A DNA stretch of 64,000 bases from QHXM01 sp032160165 (GCA_032160165.1 JAVHWA010000173.1:19245-83244); one strand, 5' to 3'; numbered from the stretch's first letter, positions 23,528-31,056 are shown. Made by a program: numbers and translations. The notes: generated from the sequence alone by a model not told the origin.

Positions 23528-23820
23528 AGAGCTTCCTTCTGCTCATCGGCGAGCAAGTCGATCCTATCAACCACACCAATGATGGCTGAATCGATAGCCG
23601 CGCCCGCCTCTTTGGTCGCGGCGGTTGATGCGCCCCAACCTTCCTGGACGATCAGCACCACGTCGCCTTCGCCGGCGTCAACTGAGTCAAGGGCGATCAC
23701 CGTCAGGCCTGTATCGTCGCCTTCTGGCGTGATCTGCTGGCATAGCATTATGCGAGCCGCGTCATAGCGCGGATTCTTTTGCGTGGCGACAACGTTTCCC
23801 AAAACTCGAGCGAGTATCAT
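23524..23820 (-). CDS. BMC-P shell pentamer (EutN/CcmL family), copy 1
   Basis: EutN/CcmL proteins form pentamers that cap the vertices of bacterial microcompartments. The 98-residue protein reads MILARVLGNVVATQKNP..ALDSVDAGEGDVVLIVQEGWGA, with the G-V-V-AT-K beginning and the DxVxAGxGDxVL core of the family. I chose the ATG at 23820, which overlaps the stop of the previous gene (ATGA); upstream codons give an unrelated Arg/Gln-rich leader. Third of three non-identical BMC-P genes in transcription order. C-terminal extension DRIDLLADEQKEAL. Confidence 0.93.
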   Translation of the reverse strand: MILARVLGNVVATQKNPRYDAARIMLCQQITPEGDDTGLTVIALDSVDAGEGDVVLIVQEGWGASTAATKEAGAAIDSAIIGVVDRIDLLADEQKEAL

Positions 23821-24104
23821 CTGCGGCCTTTGCCGTTGGTCACGTGGCTGTCGGAGTCGACGATCGCTATGACGGTGCAATCCGTAGGCGTGTCTTCCCG
23901 TTTGAAAGGAAAACTCGCTTCTTTGCCTCTACACCAGAGAACAAGCTCGCCGTCGCCCGCACCGATCGAGTCCAATGCGACCAGTGGCTTCCCCTGAGGT
24001 TCAAGATTCGCGTTCAGCGACTGGACGACCAGCAGCTTACGACCCTCGAGTGAATCGTTCTTCACTGTGGCGACTACTGTTCCGATGACGCGAGCGAGTT
24101 GCAT
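23817..24104 (-). CDS. BMC-P shell pentamer (EutN/CcmL family), copy 2
   Basis: The 95-residue protein starts MQLARVIGTVVATVKNDSLE and contains LVALDSIGAGDGELVLWCRG and CTVIAIVDS, all matching the EutN/CcmL vertex-protein family. It differs clearly from its two neighbours, so the shell may carry hetero-vertices or the three may be used under different conditions. Its stop overlaps the next BMC-P start by 4 nt; a 113-bp spacer with a perfect 21-bp inverted heptamer repeat separates it from the upstream BMC-P gene. Confidence 0.93.
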   Translation of the reverse strand: MQLARVIGTVVATVKNDSLEGRKLLVVQSLNANLEPQGKPLVALDSIGAGDGELVLWCRGKEASFPFKREDTPTDCTVIAIVDSDSHVTNGKGRR

Positions 24105-24110
24105 CCCTTA

Positions 24111-24214
24111 TGTCCAAGGTCCAAAGTCCAATGTCACGTGTCCGCGCTGACAACGTCCGACGTAAAACCCATACTCCGAAACCATTTTTGGCTTTGGACT
24201 TTGGACCTTGGACA
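24111..24214 (-). repeat. Heptamer-repeat hairpin F (BMC-P spacer), 21-bp perfect arms
   Basis: Units TGTCCAA, GGTCCAA, AGTCCAA run in one orientation at 24111-24131 and as exact reverse complement at 24194-24214, with a 62-nt loop that itself holds two more diverged units. On the transcribed strand the array begins 3 nt after the TAA of BMC-P copy 3. The unit AGTCCAA is the same as in the murD array D. Confidence 0.93.
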
Positions 24215-24217
24215 TTT

Positions 24218-24493
24218 TTATTCGTCGACCATTATATCGACGGTGTCTATCACACCAACCACGGCTGCATCCACCGGCGTGTCTTTCATCCCCTGGGCCA
24301 GGCGCGCGCTCGAGCCAGCCACCACCAACACGCGCTCGTGAAAACCAGCGCCTACGGTATCGACCGCGACGACGTAACCGCTCGTATCCGTCCCGTCCAG
24401 ATTGATCGGACGAACGATAAGCAGCTTCTTCCCCAACAGTCGTTCGTCTTTCTGCGACGACACGACTGTTCCAACTATGCGCGCAATGATCAT
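24218..24493 (-). CDS. BMC-P shell pentamer (EutN/CcmL family), copy 3
   Basis: The 91-residue protein begins MIIARIVGTVVSSQKDERL and has VVAVDTVGAGFHERVLVVAGSSAR and AAVVGVIDTVDIMVDE, fitting the EutN/CcmL vertex family; GSSAR is close to the conserved loop of typical CcmL/EutN. It is the most canonical of the three pentamer genes here. It lies between the BMC-H gene and BMC-P copy 2 and is flanked on both sides by heptamer-repeat hairpins, possibly a way of setting shell protein ratios (inference). Confidence 0.94.
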   Translation of the reverse strand: MIIARIVGTVVSSQKDERLLGKKLLIVRPINLDGTDTSGYVVAVDTVGAGFHERVLVVAGSSARLAQGMKDTPVDAAVVGVIDTVDIMVDE

Positions 24494-24496
24494 TGG

Positions 24497-24578
24497 TTGT
24501 GAATGGTGAATGGTAAATCGTGAATGGACCTAAAGGTCTTTCGATTTACAATTCACGATTTACCATTTACGAATTACC
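24497..24578 (-). repeat. Heptamer-repeat hairpin G (BMC-H 3' end / BMC-H to BMC-P spacer)
   Basis: On the transcribed strand GTAATTC, GTAAATG, GTAAATC, GTGAATT, GTAAATC face the inverse of GTGAATG, GTAAATC, GTGAATG, GTGAATG across a loop with the small palindrome GACCTAAAGGTC. The first unit encodes the last residues (GNS) of BMC-H and its TAA stop at 24567-24569. The array ends 3 nt before the BMC-P start. Confidence 0.92.
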
Positions 24579-24848
24579 GATCGGCAACGCTTCGTCGACA
24601 CTTCCGTGTGGACGCGGGATGACATGAACGCTGACGAGCTCTCCTACGCGCCTTGCCGCTGCAGCGCCGGCGTCGGTAGCAGCCTTCACTGCAGCAACAT
24701 CGCCGCGCACAATTGCAGTTACGAAACCCGCGCCGATCTTCTCGTAACCGATCAATGTTACGTTGGCGGCCTTAACCATTGCATCCGCCGCTTCGATCAT
24801 CGCCACCAGGCCTTTTGTCTCGACCATTCCGAGTGCTTCTTGAGGCAT
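24567..24848 (-). CDS. BMC-H hexameric shell protein
   Basis: BMC-H hexamers tile the facets of microcompartment shells. The 93-residue protein reads MPQEALGMVETKGLVAMIEA, then the pore loop KIGAG (37-41), and AAVKAATDAGAAAARRVGEL, the standard single BMC domain. The start at 24848 has AGGAG 8 nt upstream; an in-frame ATG 7 codons earlier lies across that site and is unlikely. It is the only BMC-H gene in the locus and no tandem-domain BMC-T is present. The C-terminal GNS and stop come from repeat G. Confidence 0.96.
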   Translation of the reverse strand: MPQEALGMVETKGLVAMIEAADAMVKAANVTLIGYEKIGAGFVTAIVRGDVAAVKAATDAGAAAARRVGELVSVHVIPRPHGSVDEALPIGNS

Positions 24849-25053
24849 CCGTCTTCTCCTGTTCAGCAAGTGATGAAAAACATCGTCCCATGCTTATCCC
24901 ACAAAAGGAAGCATTGGGTAGAAACAATCAAGTATCAGAGCTAAAAGATTATTAAGTAAGAGCGGGGCCAGAACACTGACTTCCCAACCACACCCATGCC
25001 GTCATTCAGCGTAAGTTTGCGCTCGGTCCTGCTCTTCAAGCAAGCCTGCCAGG

Positions 25054-25872
25054 TTACTCGGTTATTCTTGCCGCCTGGCTCAACAGCTCGACCAATTCCT
25101 CGCGTGTCAAAGCGATTTTGCCAGAGCCATTAGCTGACGCCTTTGAATAATTGTCAACTGCCGGCCGGTCGCCGGAGGGACACGATAGCCGCGTCTCATG
25201 CAGATATCCACACGCCTGACACCGCGCGCCTTCTCCAAGGTATCCCGCTGCCTCGCGTACGTTGATGAGCTTTTCGATGGCATCAGGTGGAAGGTTCTTC
25301 GAACCCCCGAGTATACGCGAAAGAATTGCGATCTTAGCCGTATGTTCCAACGTCTCGAGCCGATCGAAGGCTTGCCAGAGGTCCGCGCCGTAAGCGACCG
25401 CGCCGTGATTGGCCATCAAGAGGGCGTTGTGATGCTTGACCAACGGACGCATCGCGTCGGTCAGCTCTGCCGTCGAAGGCGTTCCATATCCGGCAAGAGG
25501 CACGCAACCGAGTGTCAGAATCACCTCGGAAAGAATCGGCTGATCAATCGCCAGTCCTGCTACTGCGAAGGCCGTTCCATGGGGCGGATGGGCGTGGCAG
25601 ACGGCTTTGACGTCGGGCCGCTCTCGATAAATGAGCAGATGCATTTCCAGCTCGCTCGACGCCTTGCGATCCGTGAGCGCTCTTCCCCGCATGTCCGTGA
25701 TCGCGAGCGAGTCTTCAGTCATCCGACCCTTGCACGTCATCGTTGGCGTTGCGACTACGCGGCCATCGTCCAGACGCACACTCACATTGCCGTCTGAGGA
25801 GACGACATAGCTGCGCTCGTACATCAATTGGCCAACGCGGATTATCTCGCGCCGCGCGGTTTGTTCATCCAT
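25054..25872 (-). CDS. Class II aldolase (L-fuculose-phosphate aldolase-like), probable microcompartment cargo
   Basis: The 272-residue enzyme has the class II aldolase/FucA fold: catalytic-type Glu74 in SELEMHLLIY, Zn ligands in HAHPPH (His93, His95) and NHGAVAYG (His156). Such enzymes cleave fuculose- or rhamnulose-phosphate to DHAP and lactaldehyde; in microcompartment loci the aldehyde is processed inside. A Cys-rich piece (C218, C221, C231) follows the fold and the last 20 residues, KIALTREELVELLSQAARIT, form an amphipathic helix after a flexible Ser/Asn/Gly linker, the layout of an encapsulation peptide. The substrate is inferred only. Confidence 0.88.
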   Translation of the reverse strand: MDEQTARREIIRVGQLMYERSYVVSSDGNVSVRLDDGRVVATPTMTCKGRMTEDSLAITDMRGRALTDRKASSELEMHLLIYRERPDVKAVCHAHPPHGTAFAVAGLAIDQPILSEVILTLGCVPLAGYGTPSTAELTDAMRPLVKHHNALLMANHGAVAYGADLWQAFDRLETLEHTAKIAILSRILGGSKNLPPDAIEKLINVREAAGYLGEGARCQACGYLHETRLSCPSGDRPAVDNYSKASANGSGKIALTREELVELLSQAARITE

Positions 25873-25878
25873 TATCGG

Positions 25879-26466
25879 TTAGATACACACCGAATCGCCC
25901 TTTCTCGCGTGCCACTTCACACCCTCATCATCCATCACAATGAATTCAGTTCCCCCGCCCATACAGCCGGCACCATCGCTGTAGCCGAAATCCGCAGTAA
26001 TGGTTACCCAGACAGAAATCGGTTTGCCATCCTTCGTCGCGGGGGTAAATTTCATTCCTTTCGCCGCTTCTATCGCTACTTCCGTGAGACCGTACGGCAA
26101 AGACATCGCAGGCTCGCCGTTTATGCGCGCTGGCATCGACTCAGTACGTTGTGCCGCGTCGAGCGACTCTTCGGTTACACCGTAAGGCAGCATCGGAACA
26201 AGTTTCACTTCTTCCACTCTACCATCCGCTCCCAGCAAGGCCTGCAATCGGATAGAGCCGTTGAACCCACCCGAAGATTTGATTGCCGCTCGAGTGAGCT
26301 GCAGTTCGGGCACATGTTTAATTATCACGGCAGTGCCAACTGTATCCTTAACTTTAATCGACGTACTGAGCGTGGGTGCTTGGAGTCTTTCGGTCAGCGC
26401 CCACGCTCCCAGCCCAGTGATCAGCGCTAGTACGAAGGGCAAACCTCTTTTTAGCAGACACGTCAT
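25879..26466 (-). CDS. TonB C-terminal-domain protein with internal duplication
   Basis: The 195-residue protein has an N-terminal membrane helix (about 8-24) and a periplasmic TonB_C-like region: GSIRLQALLGADGRVEEVKLV and AIEAAKGMKFTPATKDGKPI, the usual start and end of the domain. Between them the segment LPYGVTEESLDAA (93-105) is repeated as LPYGLTEVAIEAA (123-135), so about 30 residues are duplicated. A C-terminal Gly/Cys segment follows. I chose the ATG at 26466, preceded by GAGG and 10 nt after the previous stop. It is 6 nt upstream of the aldolase, but a role in the microcompartment is not obvious. Confidence 0.7.
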   Translation of the reverse strand: MTCLLKRGLPFVLALITGLGAWALTERLQAPTLSTSIKVKDTVGTAVIIKHVPELQLTRAAIKSSGGFNGSIRLQALLGADGRVEEVKLVPMLPYGVTEESLDAAQRTESMPARINGEPAMSLPYGLTEVAIEAAKGMKFTPATKDGKPISVWVTITADFGYSDGAGCMGGGTEFIVMDDEGVKWHARKGDSVCI

Positions 26467-26476
26467 AACCAACGCC

Positions 26477-26842
26477 TCATGCGGCAGGCAGACTGTCTTC
26501 CAGCTTCTCAACGCGTGAGCGCAGGTTGAAGGAGTCGTGAATCAAAGTTCTAAACTGTCTATTCAAAACGCTGAGCGCCGACTCAATCTCCGTTAACCTT
26601 TGCTGCACGTTCTCCCAGATCGGACGCGTCTCGCGCATCCGCGCATCGACTTTTTCCTCTAGCGAGTCCATTCGCTTTTGAAGCGAGGTCATCCCATTCT
26701 CGATTGAGTCCATTCGGTTCTCGACCGCTGTTAGGCGGACATTGGTCTGCGAAGTGTCTTGCCGTATGCCAGCTAGCTCCGCCAAAACACGCTCTTCAAA
26801 CGAACCGTTGCGGTGCAGATTTCCTGTTGAATTCTCACTCAT
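26477..26842 (-). CDS. Coiled-coil protein of unknown function
   Basis: A 121-residue, highly helical protein made of heptad-type repeats: NVRLTAVENRMDSIENG, TSLQKRMDSLEEKVD, then QQRLTEIESALSVLNRQF. No membrane helix, signal peptide or enzymatic motif is visible. It resembles small coiled-coil proteins found next to Rex in acidobacterial genomes only in a general way, and I do not assign a function. The start at 26842 is preceded by GGTGG; upstream codons overlap rex. It lies between rex and the TonB_C gene with 10-16 nt spacers, so it is co-transcribed. Confidence 0.65.
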   Translation of the reverse strand: MSENSTGNLHRNGSFEERVLAELAGIRQDTSQTNVRLTAVENRMDSIENGMTSLQKRMDSLEEKVDARMRETRPIWENVQQRLTEIESALSVLNRQFRTLIHDSFNLRSRVEKLEDSLPAA

Positions 26843-26858
26843 CTCGGACCACCTTTCA

Positions 26859-27569
26859 TCATTTGTAGCTCTCACTCTTGGTGTTGGGTGGTCTATCTGA
26901 AGTGCGAGCGCTCGGCGCGCTGGTAACTAATGCTATTTGCGGTTGCGCGAGAAAATACGAAAGCGACTCGAGCGAAATCGTTAGGTCGACTGTCTTTAGT
27001 TTGACTCCATGCCGCGCCCGGAGCAGCGCGGGAGCAAAGTTCAAGACTGCCTTGACCCCGGCGCCGACGACTTGATTAAGCACCTTCTGCGCCTCCCTTG
27101 CCGGAACTGCGATGACGGCTACGTCGATTCCCTCTTCGCGCACCACGCGGTCAATCTTTTTCACGTCATGTACCATGATCCCCGCGTCACCGATGCGCCG
27201 CCCGATCTTTTCCGTGTCTTTGTCGAAGAGCGCCACGACTTCAAAGTTCGATTGCCTGAATCCATTGTAATTGGCCAACGCGGACCCCAGGTTCCCCGCA
27301 CCGACAATACCCACGCGATGCGCTGAATCCAATCCCAGTATCTTGGTTATGTGCTGGCGCAATTCCTGGACGAAGTAGCCCACGCCGCGAACGCCAAACT
27401 CGCCAAAATAGCCCAGGTCTTTTCTGATTTGAGCTGAATTGAGATTGAATTGCTCGGCCAGCGCATGTGACGAAACTGTCTTTATTCCAGCCGCGGCTAG
27501 CGTGTTGAGGCAGCGCAAATAGACGCTCAGACGGTTGGTAGTCAGCTCTGATATTTTCTCGGACTTCAT
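26859..27569 (-). CDS. rex: Redox-sensing transcriptional repressor Rex
   Basis: Rex senses the NADH/NAD+ ratio and represses fermentation and anaerobic genes. The 236-residue protein has the winged-helix domain (about 1-75) with QIRKDLGYFGEFGVRGVGY, then a Rossmann domain with VGIVGAGNLGSALA and FDKD, and a domain-swapped C-terminal helix. I prefer the ATG at 27569, preceded by AAGGAAAAGG, to the GTG 8 codons earlier. It heads the gene run leading to the aldolase and shell genes, so it may control the microcompartment in response to redox state. A Ser/Lys-rich tail follows the fold. Confidence 0.95.
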   Translation of the reverse strand: MKSEKISELTTNRLSVYLRCLNTLAAAGIKTVSSHALAEQFNLNSAQIRKDLGYFGEFGVRGVGYFVQELRQHITKILGLDSAHRVGIVGAGNLGSALANYNGFRQSNFEVVALFDKDTEKIGRRIGDAGIMVHDVKKIDRVVREEGIDVAVIAVPAREAQKVLNQVVGAGVKAVLNFAPALLRARHGVKLKTVDLTISLESLSYFLAQPQIALVTSAPSARTSDRPPNTKSESYK

Positions 27570-27647
27570 GCTGAAAGGCCTTTTCCTTGCCACTCAGTAT
27601 AACGCGCACAGGCCATCGATGGTAAGGCCCGTGGGAGAAATCCCCCT

Positions 27648-27687
27648 CGAAAAAGAAAAGGCACGAAGAAGCTACCTTCTTCGTGCC
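27648..27687 (-). terminator. Intrinsic terminator of the ECF sigma gene
   Basis: Minus strand: GGCACGAAGAAG, loop GTAG, CTTCTTCGTGCC, then TTTTCTTTTT. A perfect 12-bp stem with a U-rich tail, 29 nt downstream of the sigma gene stop. It separates that gene from rex. Confidence 0.92.
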
Positions 27688-27715
27688 AGGATCTATTGAG
27701 CGCTAGTGCGGCTGC

Positions 27716-28354
27716 TCAGGACTCGCTCAGAGCCAGACTCGCGTTTTGAGTATTGAGCAGGGTTCGCAGTTTCATGCGCGCCTTGTGCAACTGGGATTTT
27801 GAAGTTCCTACGGCGCAACCGAGCATCTTGCTGATCTCTTCGTGCTCGTATCCTTCCACATCGTGAAGGACAAAGACGGTTCGATACCCAGGCGGTAACA
27901 GTGCAATCGCGTTATCCAACGCGATGCGATCCACCACCCGCATCCGATTCGGATTGTCTGTTCCCAAGACCGCTTGATCAGGTGTGTCGCCTTCCTCGGT
28001 AGTTTTCTCATCGCGAACACTGCGCTTGCGGAAGTGCATCAGCACTTGATTAACCGTGAGACGATGGAGCCAAGTCGTAAAAGCCGACTCGCCCCGGAAA
28101 CTCCCAATCTTACGGAACAACTGAACAAAGGCCTCCTGCGCGAGGTCTTCGGCTTCGGAGATGTTCTGTGTCATGCGCAGACAGAGAGAAAAGACTCGAC
28201 GATGATGCCGCCGATAGAGTTCCTCGAACGCCGACATATCACCCTTCGCAGCCTTTTGTGTCAGGGCTAAGTCGGAAGCAACAGGCACCTCATTCTCCAT
28301 CGCTTCACTCTTCCCTATTCGCACCCAACTTGGATAAACCTCAGTATTCGTCAT
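27716..28354 (-). CDS. ECF-type RNA polymerase sigma factor
   Basis: The 212-residue protein has region 2 (EELYRRHHRRVFSLCLRM, EAEDLAQEAFVQLFRKIGSF, WLHRLTVNQVLMHFRKR) and region 4 (LPPGYRTVFVLHDVEGYEHE, ISKMLGCAVGTSKSQLHKAR) of RpoE-like ECF sigma factors and no region 3. The start at 28354 has GAGAGG 5 nt upstream; the frame extends 24 codons further without a ribosome site. No anti-sigma gene is adjacent, so how it is controlled is unclear. It has its own terminator and diverges from the marR gene. Confidence 0.93.
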   Translation of the reverse strand: MTNTEVYPSWVRIGKSEAMENEVPVASDLALTQKAAKGDMSAFEELYRRHHRRVFSLCLRMTQNISEAEDLAQEAFVQLFRKIGSFRGESAFTTWLHRLTVNQVLMHFRKRSVRDEKTTEEGDTPDQAVLGTDNPNRMRVVDRIALDNAIALLPPGYRTVFVLHDVEGYEHEEISKMLGCAVGTSKSQLHKARMKLRTLLNTQNASLALSES

Positions 28355-28409
28355 TTTCCCTCTCGGATAAACCAAATTCGCTGCTGATTCGAGGCCCGGA
28401 CACCCGTGA

Positions 28410-28439
28410 TTGACCTCCAAGAGCAACCGGCATTATACT
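28410..28439 (+). promoter_or_regulatory. Probable promoter of the marR-type gene
   Basis: Plus strand TTGACC (28410-28415), 18-nt spacer, TATACT (28434-28439), 47 nt upstream of the MarR start. An imperfect inverted pair TTAATGCAT and ATGTTCAA lies just downstream (about 28439-28459) and could be a MarR operator, though the match is loose. Confidence 0.6.
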
Positions 28440-28485
28440 TAATGCATCTGAAATGTTCAAGTCCGTTAAGTAGTAGGAGCGTGAG

Positions 28486-29007
28486 ATGGCAGATAGTGGA
28501 TCAACGGAGGTTGAGGACGTATTGACGGGTTTCAGTGATGTCATGTCGAGACTGATGATCGACCAGTATCAGCAGCAGATCACCGAGCTGGAATTGACCC
28601 TTCCCCAGGCACAGGTCCTGCGAGTCTTGCGACGCGGACCTCTTCCGACGGGACAACTGGCTGTTGAGCTCAGGATGTCTGCCCCCGCCATAACTCAGTT
28701 GACCGACCGGCTTGTTCGTAAGGGTTTGATAGAACGGCGACCTGCCGTTGGAGACCGGCGTTGCGTAATCGTAGACCTGTCAGGGTCTGGCCGTCTCTTA
28801 ATTGACGAATTCCGACGCCGCCGGCGGGAGATATTCAACCGGGCACTGATTGGCCTGAGTGAAGCGGAACAAAAGCAGGTCATTGACGTTTTAGGGAAAG
28901 TAGTCAGGGTCCTGGAAACCTACGAATTCGGCGCCACAACGCGGAAATCCGGTCCCGCGCGGAGCAAACGGGCCATGTCCGCGCCGTCTCCCAGTCCAGC
29001 GGAGTGA
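28486..29007 (+). CDS. MarR family transcriptional regulator
   Basis: The 173-residue protein has the MarR winged-helix layout: LTLPQAQVLRVLRRGPLPTG, QLAVELRMSAPAITQLTDRL (recognition helix), VRKGLIERRPAVGDRRCVIV (wing) and a long C-terminal dimer helix. AGGAG lies 6 nt upstream of the ATG. It stands alone between the divergent ECF sigma gene and rpoD. The ligand and targets are unknown. The extra basic C-terminal tail (TTRKSGPARSKRAMSAPSP) is not part of the family core. Confidence 0.93.
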   Translation: MADSGSTEVEDVLTGFSDVMSRLMIDQYQQQITELELTLPQAQVLRVLRRGPLPTGQLAVELRMSAPAITQLTDRLVRKGLIERRPAVGDRRCVIVDLSGSGRLLIDEFRRRRREIFNRALIGLSEAEQKQVIDVLGKVVRVLETYEFGATTRKSGPARSKRAMSAPSPSPAE

Positions 29008-29239
29008 AAGGGAGTCAGCCGTGCGAGAGAGTTTCTTGACGGATCTATACGGCATGAGATCGATGCCAGGCATCAAATATTCTGTCGGTTGGTAGTTAAT
29101 TGGCAGAGATTCGAGCCGGTATTGATGTACAATGCTCGGTTTGAGGCTCACTGGCTCCGATAATCAGTTTGGCGGAAGGCGTTCGCGAGCAGCCTTTAAT
29201 TCGCCTGTTAAGTCTCGCGCTAGAGGTGAAAGTTTGAGC

Positions 29240-30955
29240 ATGCTTGAGAAAGATGTGAACGAGGAAGGGTTTCGCTCGCTTGTTCTGAGCGATGACCGCT
29301 ATAGGCCTTTTGAAGGATTGAACCCCGAACATGAAGGGGAAGCTGTCGCAACCGGCAAGCTGGAAGACGTGCTGCAAAAGCTGGATGAGGCAACTCTCAC
29401 AGAGGCAGGGCCGGAAGCCCTACTGCTGGAAGATGTCAGCGCGGGGGCCGAAGAGAGCAGCGAAGGCTTTAATGATGACGAGCTTGATCTGTCGGCCGGT
29501 GAGGAAGACAAGGCCAGTGATCCGGTTCGAATGTATCTTCGGCAAATGGGTCGTGTTCCCCTCTTGACGCGCGAACAGGAAGTCTCGATTGCCAAGCGGA
29601 TCGAGAACGGACAGATCCGAGCGAACAGAGTTATCGCGCGATCGCCGATCGCAATTGCCGAGTTGGTTAAGGTCGGCACCGACCTTGAAGCCGGCAAGCT
29701 GAGCGTTCGCGAAGTCGTTAATCTATCTGATCAGACGGAAGTCGACGAGCTGGAAGATAGAGGAGAAGAGTACCTTCGTCTTACGCTCGAGGGCATGGAG
29801 AAGATCTGCGCGAGATTTAATCATGGTCAAAAAGAGTGGGACCGATTACGCGCGGAACAGAAACTGACCAGGGGCAAGAAATCAAAGAAACTTCTTCGAT
29901 TAAGACGCAAGGTTGCGCGCACGCGACTCGACATCGCGCGAGAAATCGGACATCTCAGCTTGCGAGAAGAGTCGCGGCAACGTCTGATCAGCGCTGTGGC
30001 CGGCTATTACAAAGATTTGCGGGTTGTCGAGCGGGAAATTGAGAAGTTGACGGAGAAGCTGGGCAAGAAGCGAATCAAACCGGACGATGCGAAGGAATTC
30101 AAACGCCAGATCAGCGCCGGGAAACGTCGGATCAAAGAGATCGAGGGCGATGCGCTGCTGACCGCTGTGGAGATCAAGCGCGCGTATCAGTCGATCGCGA
30201 TAAACGAGGCACAGACAACTGAAGCCAAACGCGAGATGACAGAAGCCAATCTCCGTCTGGTGGTCTCGATCGCAAAGAAGTACGTCAACCGAGGCTTGCA
30301 GTTCCTGGATCTGATTCAGGAAGGGAACATCGGCTTGATGAAGGCCGTCGACAAATTTGAATGGCGGCGCGGCTACAAGTTTTCGACCTATGCGACATGG
30401 TGGATTCGTCAGGCCATCACTCGGGCCATTGCGGACCAGGCAAGGACGATCCGCATTCCGGTGCACATGATCGAAACCATCAATAAGCTGGTCAAGACTT
30501 CTCGGGCACTGGTGCAGGAGTTGGGGCGCGAGCCGACTAACGAAGAGATCGCGCACCGGGTGGATATGCCGGTCGCCAAGGTTCGCAGCGTCTTTAAGAT
30601 GGCGCAGCAGCCCGTTTCGCTCGAGACTCCCATTGGTGAGGAAGAAGACTCGCACCTCGGTGATTTCATCGAGGACAAGTCCCGGGTTAACCCGGCGGAT
30701 TCTGTGGTGGCTACGAATTTGCGAGAAGTCACAGATGAAGTGCTTGCGACTCTAAGCCCACGTGAAGAGAAAGTCATCAAGATGAGATTTGGTCTTGGCG
30801 CGCAGGGCGAGGAACATACGCTGGAAGAGGTTGGCGAAGACTTCTCGGTAACGCGTGAACGTATTCGGCAGATCGAAGCTAAGGCGCTCAGGAAATTGCG
30901 TCATCCTTCGCGCGCGCGTTTGCTGAAGGCTTTCCTTGAGAGCTCACAGCAGTAA
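29240..30955 (+). CDS. rpoD: RNA polymerase primary sigma factor RpoD
   Basis: The 571-residue protein has region 1.2 (DPVRMYLRQMGRVPLLTREQE), a large non-conserved region, region 2 (LRLVVSIAKKYVNRGLQFLD, GNIGLMKAVDKFEWRRGYKF, TYATWWIRQAITRAIADQAR), region 3 and region 4 (LSPREEKVIKMRFGLG, TLEEVGEDFSVTRERIRQIE), the signatures of a housekeeping sigma-70. I chose the ATG at 29240; a TTG 6 nt earlier has better spacing from GAGGTG and is an alternative, while the frame opens at 29132. It converges on glmS across a long hairpin. Confidence 0.96.
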   Translation: MLEKDVNEEGFRSLVLSDDRYRPFEGLNPEHEGEAVATGKLEDVLQKLDEATLTEAGPEALLLEDVSAGAEESSEGFNDDELDLSAGEEDKASDPVRMYLRQMGRVPLLTREQEVSIAKRIENGQIRANRVIARSPIAIAELVKVGTDLEAGKLSVREVVNLSDQTEVDELEDRGEEYLRLTLEGMEKICARFNHGQKEWDRLRAEQKLTRGKKSKKLLRLRRKVARTRLDIAREIGHLSLREESRQRLISAVAGYYKDLRVVEREIEKLTEKLGKKRIKPDDAKEFKRQISAGKRRIKEIEGDALLTAVEIKRAYQSIAINEAQTTEAKREMTEANLRLVVSIAKKYVNRGLQFLDLIQEGNIGLMKAVDKFEWRRGYKFSTYATWWIRQAITRAIADQARTIRIPVHMIETINKLVKTSRALVQELGREPTNEEIAHRVDMPVAKVRSVFKMAQQPVSLETPIGEEEDSHLGDFIEDKSRVNPADSVVATNLREVTDEVLATLSPREEKVIKMRFGLGAQGEEHTLEEVGEDFSVTRERIRQIEAKALRKLRHPSRARLLKAFLESSQQ

Positions 30956-30973
30956 GCGAACTCGATCAGCTAA

Positions 30974-31028
30974 GCAGAAACGACGAGAGGCAGGAAACTG
31001 AATGTTTCCTGCCTCTCGTCGTTTCTGC
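30974..31028. terminator. Long hairpin between convergent rpoD and glmS
   Basis: A perfect 25-bp stem (30974-30998 with 31004-31028) and a 5-nt loop TGAAT, immediately after the rpoD stop and 29 bp from the end of glmS. No U-tract follows on either strand, so it may act as a bidirectional terminator through stem strength or protect both transcript ends. Confidence 0.75.
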
Positions 31029-31056
31029 GGTTGACTGAGCGTGTGTTCGGAGAGTT

